Below, piece by piece: positions 1-7,361 of a stretch of DNA of 26,793 nucleotides (positions within the stretch are counted from its first letter, which is position 1; each line of letters opens with the position of its first letter). A program made the translations under genes and the position numbers. The DNA is from Bacillota bacterium (GTDB taxonomy: Bacteria > Bacillota > Clostridia > Lachnospirales > Lachnospiraceae), in assembly GCA_023409835.1 (NCBI GenBank), contig JAEYQV010000024.1, positions 1 to 26,793 of the forward strand, in the 5' to 3' direction. The notes under the pieces are model-generated. The model did not search any database. It saw only the letters and a program-made list of their open reading frames with translations, and was not told the DNA's origin.

Positions 1-203
1 ATCAAAGTATTTTTTAAGCTAGTCCAATTCAGTGGATAAGAATAAATTCTTGAAAACCCTTCCAGAGAAAATTTCCCTGTAGAAAAAAACGAACGATATA
101 GCAGATATATCAAAGGAAGTACTTGAAATATCACTAAAAATGCAACGATCGCAAGTATGATAATCCATTTGATATCTAAATGTATTCTTTTTTTCTGACT
201 CAT
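1..203 (-). CDS. ABC transporter permease, N-terminal part (cut by window edge)
   Basis: Reading leftward from the ATG at 201-203 gives 67 codons that stay open to the window edge, so only the N-terminus is present. The protein begins MSQKKRIHLDIKW, then has one long hydrophobic segment (about residues 12-36) ending in LPLIYLLYRSFF and a stretch resembling the first periplasmic loop of FbpB-type permeases. A GAGAGGAG ribosome site lies 7-8 bases before the ATG. It follows the binding-protein gene on the same strand with a 90-base gap, so it is probably the inner-membrane permease of that importer. The ATP-binding subunit would be expected further left, outside the window. The type is inferred from this short stretch plus context. 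Confidence 0.75.
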   Translation of the reverse strand, partial: MSQKKRIHLDIKWIIILAIVAFLVIFQVLPLIYLLYRSFFSTGKFSLEGFSRIYSYPLNWTSLKNTL

Positions 204-241
204 GTTGCTGTTAACTCCTCTCTTTATTCCGTCATTAAATT

Positions 242-285
242 CTAGAGGCTGTTATAAAACTTTTCCCTTTTATAACAGCCTCTAG
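242..285 (-). promoter_or_regulatory. Perfect 18-bp stem-loop between binding-protein and permease genes
   Basis: The arms at 242-259 and 268-285 are exact reverse complements (CTAGAGGCTGTTATAAAA and its complement) around an 8-base loop. It sits 9 bases after the binding-protein stop codon. There is no T-run on its minus-strand 3' side, so it looks less like a full terminator than an intra-operon hairpin. Such hairpins commonly stabilise or attenuate the message so that more binding protein than permease is made. That role is inferred. Confidence 0.7.
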
Positions 286-293
286 CTTAGATA

Positions 294-1391
294 TTATTGA
301 GGAATAGTTACATTTTCCTGGAATAATGTACGGATGGCTTCTCTTTCTTTATAAGCCTTTTCCCAGTCAATGCTGATTGTATTTGCCATTATTTCCTTTG
401 TCGGAATAGCATCGTAGGGGGCACTGGGATAATCATTTCTCACAGAATGCATCCAGCCGGAAACGATATATTTCTGACCTTCTAAGGATAAGAACCATTC
501 TTCAACTGCTTCACAAGCTGCAGCATTCTGATTGGCACTATATTCGTCTTTAATAATCATAATGGGTGAAGGTGTACTAATGGTACCATCGGTAGGATAA
601 ATAACCTCTAATGTAGAGCCTTCCTCTTCTCTTTTCTTGAGGATTGATTCTTCTAAGATCATGATTTCCTTGCATTCCCCGGTCTCCAATTTGGTAAGGG
701 CAACAGAACCGGATTCAATTGCAATACCCTGTGCGCCTAACTGTTTGATATAATCCTCACCGTATTTATCCAGTAAGCCTACCACTGCAGCATAGGAGGT
801 ACCTGAGGTTAACGGATTTCCCATGGACAGATAACCCTTTAAGCTTGCATCATTTGCAAAATCCGCGAAGGAGTTAGGAACCTGATCCTTACTATACATA
901 TCAGGGTTAAAAGCAAGTATCATGTTCAAAACTCTAACCGGATACCAATAGCCCTCAGCATCATAATCGAATAACAGGCTGTCTGCTTCTGCATATTTAT
1001 ATGGATGTAAAAGACCTAACTCTTTTAGTTCCAGTGCATAGGAAGGTTCTGCAACCATGAGAATATCACAGCTAAGCTTTCCGGAATCAATCTCCGCTGC
1101 TACCTTTGACTGTAATGTGCCGGTGCCGCCTTGGAAGAATTCAATGTCCATCTTAGGGAATACTTCGTCCAGCTTCTTATCCATATCCTCAATGATATCT
1201 TCGTACATGGATGTGTAGATGACTACCTTGCCCGTCATTTCTTTTCTGGGATCTACTTCTGCTTGCTCTGCTTGCTCGCCTTTACTTTCTGTTTTCGCAG
1301 GCTCCACCGGATCCTTTTTCGAATTACTACATCCGGCTGCTCCCGCTACCATGGTTAAGCATAACATTAATGCAAAAATTCTTTTCCTCAT
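294..1391 (-). CDS. ABC transporter substrate-binding lipoprotein (iron/sugar-phosphate FbpA/AfuA-like family)
   Basis: This 365-residue protein has a lipoprotein signal: MRKR, a hydrophobic core, then AAGC with the lipid-carrying Cys at residue 21, followed by a charged linker. The mature part starts KVVIYTSMYEDIIEDMDKKLDEVFP, the usual opening of type II periplasmic binding proteins annotated as iron(III) binders. Later segments such as PTDGTISTPSPIMIIK also fit that family. The start is supported by AGGAGGAC upstream. It lies before a permease gene and just after the response-regulator gene, so it is probably the regulated uptake system of the locus. Relatives such as AfuA bind sugar phosphates although often labelled ferric; the ligand here cannot be told from sequence. 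Confidence 0.85.
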   Translation of the reverse strand: MRKRIFALMLCLTMVAGAAGCSNSKKDPVEPAKTESKGEQAEQAEVDPRKEMTGKVVIYTSMYEDIIEDMDKKLDEVFPKMDIEFFQGGTGTLQSKVAAEIDSGKLSCDILMVAEPSYALELKELGLLHPYKYAEADSLLFDYDAEGYWYPVRVLNMILAFNPDMYSKDQVPNSFADFANDASLKGYLSMGNPLTSGTSYAAVVGLLDKYGEDYIKQLGAQGIAIESGSVALTKLETGECKEIMILEESILKKREEEGSTLEVIYPTDGTISTPSPIMIIKDEYSANQNAAACEAVEEWFLSLEGQKYIVSGWMHSVRNDYPSAPYDAIPTKEIMANTISIDWEKAYKEREAIRTLFQENVTIPQ

Positions 1392-1426
1392 AAAGTCCTC
1401 CTTTGATAACTTTTATTGATATTTTT

Positions 1427-1455
1427 ATTATAGTGATAATTAACAACTTTTCTAC
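1427..1455 (-). promoter_or_regulatory. Predicted promoter of the binding-protein/permease operon
   Basis: On the minus strand a perfect TATAAT (1427-1432) is preceded, 17 bases away, by only GTAGAA (1450-1455) as -35. A strong -10 with a poor -35 is what an activator-dependent promoter usually looks like. The predicted start near 1420 leaves a leader of about 29 bases. Confidence 0.55.
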
Positions 1456-1460
1456 CCGAA

Positions 1461-1487
1461 ATACCATTTAAAAAGAAAAAATACCAA
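1461..1487 (-). promoter_or_regulatory. TGGTAT direct repeats, candidate response-regulator sites
   Basis: Minus-strand TGGTAT occurs at 1461-1466 and 1481-1486, exactly 20 bp apart, that is two helical turns. The sites fall at about -41 and -61 of the predicted start, the classical position for AraC-family activators. The same hexamer occurs twice upstream of the sensor operon at 5214-5229. Assignment to the adjacent AraC-type regulator is inferred. Confidence 0.5.
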
Positions 1488-1519
1488 ACACTTTCTTCTT
1501 TTCGAGATCGTATTTGGTA
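1475..1519 (-). terminator. Rho-independent terminator after the response-regulator gene
   Basis: The arms at 1510-1519 and 1482-1491 pair over 10 bp with one G-T pair, around an 18-base loop. On the minus strand a TTTTTTCTTTT tract follows. It lies 8 bases past the regulator stop codon. One arm overlaps a TGGTAT repeat of the next promoter. Confidence 0.7.
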
Positions 1520-1526
1520 CCTTTGT

Positions 1527-2306
1527 TTAATTTTTTATCGTTCTAATATATTCTTTTGTAGATAATCCCATATATTTTCGAAAAACCACGTTAAAGTATT
1601 TGTAATCCCCTATTCCACACTTATCAGCAACATTCTGAATAGAGGTTTCTCCTCCCTTGATCAGCTCTAATGCTTTTTGAATACGATAACGATTTAAGTA
1701 TTCTATGAAAGTGGTACCAACCGCTTCTTTAAATATTTTGTTCAAAAAGGTTTCGCTATAATTCAAGTAATCAACCAAATCCTGCATTACAATTTTTTTG
1801 CTAAAATTCTGATTCACAAAATGTAGCATCTGCTTCACCAGATTATTATCGATTACAGCATTATTAATTTCTTTCATCAAGGAGATATTACGCAGCTCTT
1901 CTTTTTCCTGTTGTTTTGTTAGCCATGTTTTTCTTAAATTACATTCCTTCTTTGCAAGCTCAACAGCCTCGATTAATTCTTCCACCTGAAGGGGTTTTAA
2001 CAAATAGCCCTTCACCCCATAATTAATCGCCTTCTGTGCATACTCAAAATCAGAGTACCCGGATAGAATAATTGCTGAATAATTAAATTGTTCATAGGTC
2101 TTCTCCAACATCTCCAGGCCACTCATAACAGGCATATTGATATCCACAATAACGATATCGGGATTTTTTTTACTGATTAATTCAATCCCTTCCACCCCAT
2201 TACATCCCTCTCCTACAACACTACACTGTAAATCCATCCAAGGTATTGAATACACAAGCCCTTTTCGAATTATGTTTTCATCCTCGACTACGACAACTTT
2301 GTACAT
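1527..2306 (-). CDS. AraC-family two-component response regulator (YesN/HptR-like)
   Basis: This 259-residue cytoplasmic regulator has a receiver domain (about 1-120) followed by an AraC-type DNA-binding domain with two helix-turn-helices (about 155-257). Receiver signature residues are visible: the acidic pair E8/D9, phospho-acceptor D55 in IVIVDINMP, S82 in ILSGYSD and K104 in YLLKPL. The C-terminal domain has the usual ...NRYRIQKALELIKGGETSIQNVA... and ...YFNVVFRKYMGLST... pattern. Its start overlaps the kinase gene by 19 bases, indicating coupled translation. Phosphorylated by that kinase, it probably activates the binding-protein operon just downstream and perhaps its own operon. Confidence 0.92.
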   Translation of the reverse strand: MYKVVVVEDENIIRKGLVYSIPWMDLQCSVVGEGCNGVEGIELISKKNPDIVIVDINMPVMSGLEMLEKTYEQFNYSAIILSGYSDFEYAQKAINYGVKGYLLKPLQVEELIEAVELAKKECNLRKTWLTKQQEKEELRNISLMKEINNAVIDNNLVKQMLHFVNQNFSKKIVMQDLVDYLNYSETFLNKIFKEAVGTTFIEYLNRYRIQKALELIKGGETSIQNVADKCGIGDYKYFNVVFRKYMGLSTKEYIRTIKN

Positions 2307-3988
2307 GCGATATTCCTTTCCAGATTGATTCTGATTGTCACCTGAAGTCCCTGTGTTTCCAAGTTCATAATATCAAGTCCGCTGTCCGTTCCATAAAGCA
2401 GATAAAGTCTCCTAGCTATGTTATGCAGTCCATTATGCTCCGTCTCTAATACAGGCTCATAGATGCTGATTTGAAGTGCTTCTGCCTCTTCTTGTACCAT
2501 CCCTTCCCCGTCATCTCTTACCGACAGTAACAGCATATTTCCCTCTATATGTCCCTCAATCCATATATGAATGTTCATTTTTTTACGAAAACCATATTTA
2601 ATGGAATTTTCTATCAGTGGCTGTAATAGTAGCTTAGGTATGATACACTTGTTACATTCCTCTGCAATGTTAATCTCAAAATGTAATCTTTCTTCGAATC
2701 TAGACTTCTGTATATCCAGATAATCCTTGATATATAACATGTCCTCTTCCAGACGTACATATTTCCTGCTATTGTTAATACTGTAGCGCAAAATCTGGGT
2801 AAGCTTTACAATTAATTGATCCGCCCTTTTATTATCAAACACAAGCAGATTTCTGATGATCTCCAAGGTATTATATAAAAAATGCGGGTTTATTTGCTCT
2901 GTTAGATGATTGATTTCCGTCACGTTGTTAATTCTTAGCAATTCCGTATTTTTGTGATTAAGCTCCTGTATATTATCCAGCATCTGATTAATCTGTATTC
3001 CTACTACGGAGAATTCATCTTCGGTAGCCATATTGATTCTGTGCTCCGAAGCCCCTTGACTAATAATCTGGATTTCCGTTACCAATTTATTGATGGAGGA
3101 CGCATTACTTTTTGCCATCGCTTCCGTCATATCATTGGCTAGCTTTAACCAGCAGATTCCAACGATAATGATGATACCAAACGCAGTGAGCAATAGGGTA
3201 TTATTTCGCGGATAATAAATTAATGAATATATTATCACATTGGCCTTCTCAATCGATCGGGTATTAACCCAGTACCGCCTACCATTGACCGTAATAACCG
3301 GACCTTGTGAATGATTCATAAACTTATTAATTCCAGTAATGAAGCTATTCCTACTACTATAGATAACTCTTCCTCGATCGTCTGTAATAATCCCTTCATG
3401 CTCTGCATCATATAGACTCTGTTCCCACCCCTCTTCCTCAAGATAGAGATTGATGAATCCAATCGTCCTTCCATGATCATATACCGGTTTCGATAGCACA
3501 TAGTTTGAATTATTTCCATCAAAATAATATACACTGGTATATATTTCATTCTGCTGAATCTGAAAGGCATTTGCACAGATTGCTTTGTTAAAGCTATTTC
3601 TATATAGATCCCATTCCTGATCACTAAAGCTTTTATAAAGAATATTCCGTTCCTTATCACTTAATACTACCTTAGCATTCAAAGGAAACGAAGCATTAAA
3701 CTCGTAGATGAGATAAGGAAGTGCCGATACATCGTCTTCATATAACAATATGTTATGGCATAATTCCTGCAATGCTTCTCCCCTTAGAAACGTAGTGCTC
3801 TCCTCATAAATCTCCAGAAAGGTATCCTCATACAGGTTACCATTATCCTTTGCATTCTTATAGTTAGTTGCAACCACAGCTAAAATCATGCCGATGACCA
3901 GTAATATAATGCCTGCTCCAATCAAGGTTATCAATTTATTGACGACGATTTGTTTTAATTTTTCTTGAAAGCTTCCAGAATTCTTCAT
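2288..3988 (-). CDS. Sensor histidine kinase (YesM/HptS-like)
   Basis: This is a 566-residue membrane kinase. It has a membrane segment at about 18-41, an outer domain of some 220 residues, a second segment at about 263-283, then a HAMP-like linker. The His_kinase region has H369 in EQINPHFLYNTL, which marks the LytS/YesM class. The ATP-binding domain has LLLQPLIENSIKYG (N461) and DDGEGM (D492-G494). It is the middle gene of the sensor operon: 29 bases after the binding-protein-like sensor gene and overlapping the regulator gene. The outer domain probably receives its signal from the SBP-like partner, as in HptA/HptS. The ligand is not readable from the sequence. Confidence 0.92.
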   Translation of the reverse strand: MKNSGSFQEKLKQIVVNKLITLIGAGIILLVIGMILAVVATNYKNAKDNGNLYEDTFLEIYEESTTFLRGEALQELCHNILLYEDDVSALPYLIYEFNASFPLNAKVVLSDKERNILYKSFSDQEWDLYRNSFNKAICANAFQIQQNEIYTSVYYFDGNNSNYVLSKPVYDHGRTIGFINLYLEEEGWEQSLYDAEHEGIITDDRGRVIYSSRNSFITGINKFMNHSQGPVITVNGRRYWVNTRSIEKANVIIYSLIYYPRNNTLLLTAFGIIIIVGICWLKLANDMTEAMAKSNASSINKLVTEIQIISQGASEHRINMATEDEFSVVGIQINQMLDNIQELNHKNTELLRINNVTEINHLTEQINPHFLYNTLEIIRNLLVFDNKRADQLIVKLTQILRYSINNSRKYVRLEEDMLYIKDYLDIQKSRFEERLHFEINIAEECNKCIIPKLLLQPLIENSIKYGFRKKMNIHIWIEGHIEGNMLLLSVRDDGEGMVQEEAEALQISIYEPVLETEHNGLHNIARRLYLLYGTDSGLDIMNLETQGLQVTIRINLERNIACTKLS

Positions 3989-4017
3989 ACTTCACTCCAT
4001 GATAGGTTGTCACCATC

Positions 4018-5067
4018 TCATTGCTCTCCCATAATCTGATCTATAATAAGAGAATATCGACTGAGAATTTTAAGCTTGTTTTCCTTTACATATTCCATAT
4101 CCTCTTCCAGTACATTAATTTGTTGTATCGGCACTAAATATTCACCTTCAATGGCATCCCGATATATAGAACGTTTCATCAGTATATTGGAATAGATATT
4201 CTGCATATCCTTACCGGTAACAAAGTCTATAAAATGCTTTGCATTTTCTTGATTGCTGCTCCCTTTCACTATCGCCATCATTGCAGGCTGATAGACGGTT
4301 CCCTCGCTCGGATAAACAATCTCAACATCGGTAGAATCCTTTACCAAGCTAACACAGGGTGATTCATAGGTTAAGCCCACAATATATTCTCCCGCTGCAA
4401 CACTTGTATATACCTTCTCCGAGCTTGACGCTATTTCCCCTACCTGCTCCATTAGCTTCCTAACATACTCCCAGGCTTCCTCCTCTTCATATCCCCCCAT
4501 CGCCAACAGCGTATTGCTTAACTGAGAAAATGCATAGGAGGAATTAATCGGGTTGGCTGTAATAATCCTGCCATTTAACTGCTTGTCCAGCAAATCCTGA
4601 TATCCTTTGACAGAAATATTTCTGGCCAAGGATTTATTCACAATAAAGCAGCTTCCCTCCAAAATATAACTGGTGAATAGTCCGGTTGTATTATGATAGC
4701 TTTCCAATATGTATTTATCATTCACAGAGATATATTCCTGAAATAAATCCCGATTAGAATACATGTAGGAGTAAGTACCACCCATAATAATATCAGCTTT
4801 TGGCTTATCTCCCTCAGCTCGAATCCGTGATAATAATACTCCTAATTCATCCTTTACCAGTACCACTTGAATACCATACTTTTCTTCAAATAATGGGATG
4901 GTTGCATCTAGTAAATTATCACTTCTAGAGGTATAAATAACGATTGTCTTGTCTGATAATCGACTCTCATTCATATCCCGGCTGCTTTTTCCAGACCCAT
5001 ATACTATGAGAGCAGAAAAAAAGAACAATATTATAATAAGTATTATGTGCCTTCTCAATTTTTTCAT
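4018..5067 (-). CDS. Solute-binding-protein-like sensor component (HptA/PgtC-like)
   Basis: This 349-residue protein has one N-terminal hydrophobic segment (about 7-24) that serves as signal or anchor. It then has a type II binding-protein fold beginning KTIVIYTSRSDNLLDATIPLFEEKYG. Unlike the importer lipoprotein at 294-1391, it has no lipobox Cys (the segment reads IVYGSGKSS), so it may stay membrane-anchored. It is the first gene of an operon with a YesM-type kinase and an AraC-type regulator, the same order as hptA-hptS-hptR. It is therefore more likely a ligand sensor that signals to the kinase than a transport subunit. The family match and position are seen; the sensing role is inferred. 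Confidence 0.82.
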   Translation of the reverse strand: MKKLRRHIILIIILFFFSALIVYGSGKSSRDMNESRLSDKTIVIYTSRSDNLLDATIPLFEEKYGIQVVLVKDELGVLLSRIRAEGDKPKADIIMGGTYSYMYSNRDLFQEYISVNDKYILESYHNTTGLFTSYILEGSCFIVNKSLARNISVKGYQDLLDKQLNGRIITANPINSSYAFSQLSNTLLAMGGYEEEEAWEYVRKLMEQVGEIASSSEKVYTSVAAGEYIVGLTYESPCVSLVKDSTDVEIVYPSEGTVYQPAMMAIVKGSSNQENAKHFIDFVTGKDMQNIYSNILMKRSIYRDAIEGEYLVPIQQINVLEEDMEYVKENKLKILSRYSLIIDQIMGEQ

Positions 5068-5174
5068 TTAGCAACACCTTTACATGGATCTGATTAATTC
5101 CAGTTACAAATAACATCATATTTGTCTGATTTCTACCATAAATCTGTATAATACTACTTTTTAATACTATTTTC

Positions 5175-5203
5175 ATAATAACATGGTGAAAATTCCATGT
5201 CAA
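5175..5203 (-). promoter_or_regulatory. Strong predicted promoter of the sensor operon
   Basis: On the minus strand a perfect TTGACA (5198-5203) is followed after exactly 17 bases by TATTAT (5175-5180). The spacer carries an inverted repeat, ACATGG (5181-5186) and CCATGT (5195-5200), which could be an operator. The start codon is about 100 bases downstream. Confidence 0.75.
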
Positions 5204-5213
5204 TTTATAGCGC

Positions 5214-5229
5214 ATACCACTTTATACCA
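5214..5229 (-). promoter_or_regulatory. Second pair of TGGTAT repeats, upstream of the sensor operon promoter
   Basis: Minus-strand TGGTAT is found at 5214-5219 and 5224-5229, 10 bp apart (one helical turn) and 10 bp upstream of the -35. Orientation relative to the promoter is the same as for the pair at 1461-1486, which suggests one regulator binds both. Confidence 0.45.
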
Positions 5230-5256
5230 GCCCCCTGAGGCTGTTTTTGATTCAAC

Positions 5257-5285
5257 TAGACCCCCATTTCATAAAGTGCTATAAT
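5257..5285 (+). promoter_or_regulatory. Predicted promoter of the repeat-protein/MoxR/VWA operon
   Basis: An extended -10, TGCTATAAT (hexamer 5280-5285), lies 17 bases after TAGACC (5257-5262), which matches TTGACA at four of six positions. The start codon at 5333 follows an AAAGG site. Confidence 0.55.
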
Positions 5286-5332
5286 AGTTCAATCGTAACC
5301 CCATAATAATCACCACTAGAAAGGTTAACCTT

Positions 5333-6133
5333 ATGGATACACAGGAACTTATATCAATGATAAAGTGCAATCCCCATGTAATCACCTCGATCAAAGCTCC
5401 AACCGAGGAGATGAAGCTGCTTGCAGTGCAAAGAGACGGATTGCTGCTGGAATATATCGATCAACCTACCAGTAAGATGCAGGAGCTGGCACTTATGAAC
5501 AATGTCCGGGCGATCAAATACATCGAAGCTCCGACCGAGGCTATGATGCTGAAAGCAATCGAGGCTGGCTGGGTTTACTTAGAATATATCAAGAAGCCTA
5601 CCGAGGCAGTACTTAAAATGGCACTCAGCCAGGCAGGCTGGGCCATCAAATATATCCCTAATCCAAGCGAAGAGCTGCAGCTGTTAGCTGTTCGAAAGAA
5701 TTATGACGCCATAAAATTTATCTCAGAGCCCTATGAAAGTGTCCAGGTGGAGGCTGTGACGATAAGCTTCGATGCCCTGCGGTATATCAAATCTCCCTGC
5801 CCTCAGGCAGAGCTGATCGCCATCCGTAGTAACGAAGAGGCTGTCAAATTCCTCAGTGCCCCGGACAAGAAGAAGCTTCTGGAGTTTCTTAAGGTAAATA
5901 TCCTCGTACTGAAATACGTGATCGAGGAAATTACACAGGAGGAGCTGGAGGAAGTGTTAAAGGACGTATTATCACGGGAAGATGTGGACGAGAAATACGT
6001 GAGAGATTTTCTTCAATTTAAAACAATAGACAACAATGACATTAATCATATGGACAAGCTGATGTTCCTTCATCAATTCGGAAGCAAGAGAGCGAAGAGA
6101 ATTGCCGTGGATGAGAAGCTGAAGCTTGGTTGA
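5333..6133 (+). CDS. Tandem helical-repeat protein (about eight 22-residue units), first gene of a MoxR/VWA cassette
   Basis: This 266-residue soluble protein has no signal peptide. Residues 13 to about 195 are a run of roughly eight units of 22-23 residues with the pattern xAIKYIxxPTExxxxxAVxxN. Examples are VRAIKYIEAPTEAMMLKAIEAG, WAIKYIPNPSEELQLLAVRKN and DALRYIKSPCPQAELIAIRSN. The pattern predicts paired helices and resembles DUF4116-type repeats, which suggests a protein-binding scaffold. The C-terminal third is acidic and charged, without the repeat. Its stop codon lies 16 bases before the MoxR start, so the two are co-transcribed. It may be a substrate adaptor or a client of the ATPase. 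No enzymatic motif is visible and the function is unknown. Confidence 0.85.
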   Translation: MDTQELISMIKCNPHVITSIKAPTEEMKLLAVQRDGLLLEYIDQPTSKMQELALMNNVRAIKYIEAPTEAMMLKAIEAGWVYLEYIKKPTEAVLKMALSQAGWAIKYIPNPSEELQLLAVRKNYDAIKFISEPYESVQVEAVTISFDALRYIKSPCPQAELIAIRSNEEAVKFLSAPDKKKLLEFLKVNILVLKYVIEEITQEELEEVLKDVLSREDVDEKYVRDFLQFKTIDNNDINHMDKLMFLHQFGSKRAKRIAVDEKLKLG

Positions 6134-6149
6134 TACAGGAGTGAAAATT

Positions 6150-7358
6150 ATGAATTATATAGATACCTTAAAGAGCGTAGACCTGGTACTCTCCACCGGA
6201 GAGGTGCCATTAGTCGTTGGTGAAAGCGGCATCGGAAAGACAGCCTTAGCCAAGGAGCTTGCGAAAGTAAAGCAATGGAGTCTGGTAACTATCGACGGCA
6301 ACCTCTTAAAGGAGGGTGAGATCGGCGGTCTTCCGACGATAGAGACTTATACCGAACGGATTGGAACCGGAGAACCTGCCTGGAAGAAAGCTACCATCTA
6401 CGCAGTTCACCATAAGCTGAGAGAGATTGATCAGGAGATCATAAAGGGGAATACTGTTCTACTATTTATTGACGAGATCAACCGCTGTGAGCATACCGTA
6501 CAGCAGGAGCTGATGAATCTTATTCTGAACAGGGAGATTAACGGTTATCAGCTACCCGCCCAGGTGAAGATCGTCGCAGCCATGAATCCCTCGGGCAAAT
6601 ACGGCTCAGACTTTGATTATCAGGTAGTAGATATGGATGCTGCTCAGGAGAACCGGTTTGTATGGCTTTCTATGGAGCCCGATCATCTACAGTGGCTTGA
6701 CTGGGCTGAGGATGCAGGAATCGATCGAATGGTGATTGAATTCATCTCGACCTTCCCGGAATATTTGAACCGGGTGAACGAAGACCACATCCGGGCAACT
6801 CCAAGAAGCTATGAGCGAATTTCCAAGGCATATCAGGTATATCAGGAGAAGAAGGCTTCCATTCCCAGAGCCGTTTTCTTAAATGTAATCCGTGGTAACG
6901 TAGGAAAAATGATTGCAGAAGAATTCTTACATTTTGTGGAGTCCGACTACAACCCTCTGATTACATATGAAGATATCTTCCCTGCGGCTGTAATCCCTGC
7001 CTGGGTCATCGAACGGATCCGGAACGAAAGCCATACCCGGCTTTATCTGTCCGCCAGGAATATCTTAAAGGGCTTGGAGTTAAGAATGAAGGTTTCTTCT
7101 ACACTCTCCCTCACTATGACTAAGCCTGCGTCACAGGAACAAAAGTCATACGCAGATGAGTTAGATAATGTTAATAACCCGGAAGCAGCTGACCTTGTGG
7201 ACCGTCTGATTGAATTCTTGCGGTTATATCCGGTGGATCTGCGAATCGGTATTATGAAGGACATTAAAAACAGCTTCCCCCTCCTCTATCAGTATGCCAT
7301 AGAGAAGGAAGCCTTTGTTGAGTTATATTATGAAGCCTATGCTTCAATCAGAGGATAA
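6150..7358 (+). CDS. MoxR-type AAA+ ATPase
   Basis: This is a 402-residue cytoplasmic ATPase. Walker A is GESGIGKT (residues 24-31) and Walker B is LLFIDEINR (D108, E109). The sensor-1 region has AAMNPSGKYG (N146), and the R of ENRF in a following helix is likely an arginine finger. The C-terminal part (about 200-402) is helical, with RATPRSYERISKAY as in MoxR lid domains. A longer reading frame begins at TTG 6126, but AGGAGTG at 6137-6143 fits the ATG at 6150. MoxR proteins act with VWA-domain partners as chaperone-like remodelling machines; such a partner follows 3 bases downstream. The client is not known. Confidence 0.9.
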   Translation: MNYIDTLKSVDLVLSTGEVPLVVGESGIGKTALAKELAKVKQWSLVTIDGNLLKEGEIGGLPTIETYTERIGTGEPAWKKATIYAVHHKLREIDQEIIKGNTVLLFIDEINRCEHTVQQELMNLILNREINGYQLPAQVKIVAAMNPSGKYGSDFDYQVVDMDAAQENRFVWLSMEPDHLQWLDWAEDAGIDRMVIEFISTFPEYLNRVNEDHIRATPRSYERISKAYQVYQEKKASIPRAVFLNVIRGNVGKMIAEEFLHFVESDYNPLITYEDIFPAAVIPAWVIERIRNESHTRLYLSARNILKGLELRMKVSSTLSLTMTKPASQEQKSYADELDNVNNPEAADLVDRLIEFLRLYPVDLRIGIMKDIKNSFPLLYQYAIEKEAFVELYYEAYASIRG

Positions 7359-7361
7359 TAT

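Noticed and set aside
5228..5248. Small hairpin CAGCC/GGCTG followed by TTTTT on the plus strand
   Set aside because: Only 5 bp of stem and no plus-strand gene upstream to terminate; it also lies among the regulator-site candidates.
6126..6149. TTG-started N-terminal extension of the MoxR gene
   Set aside because: It would overlap the previous gene and cover its own ribosome site; ATG 6150 has a well-placed AGGAG.
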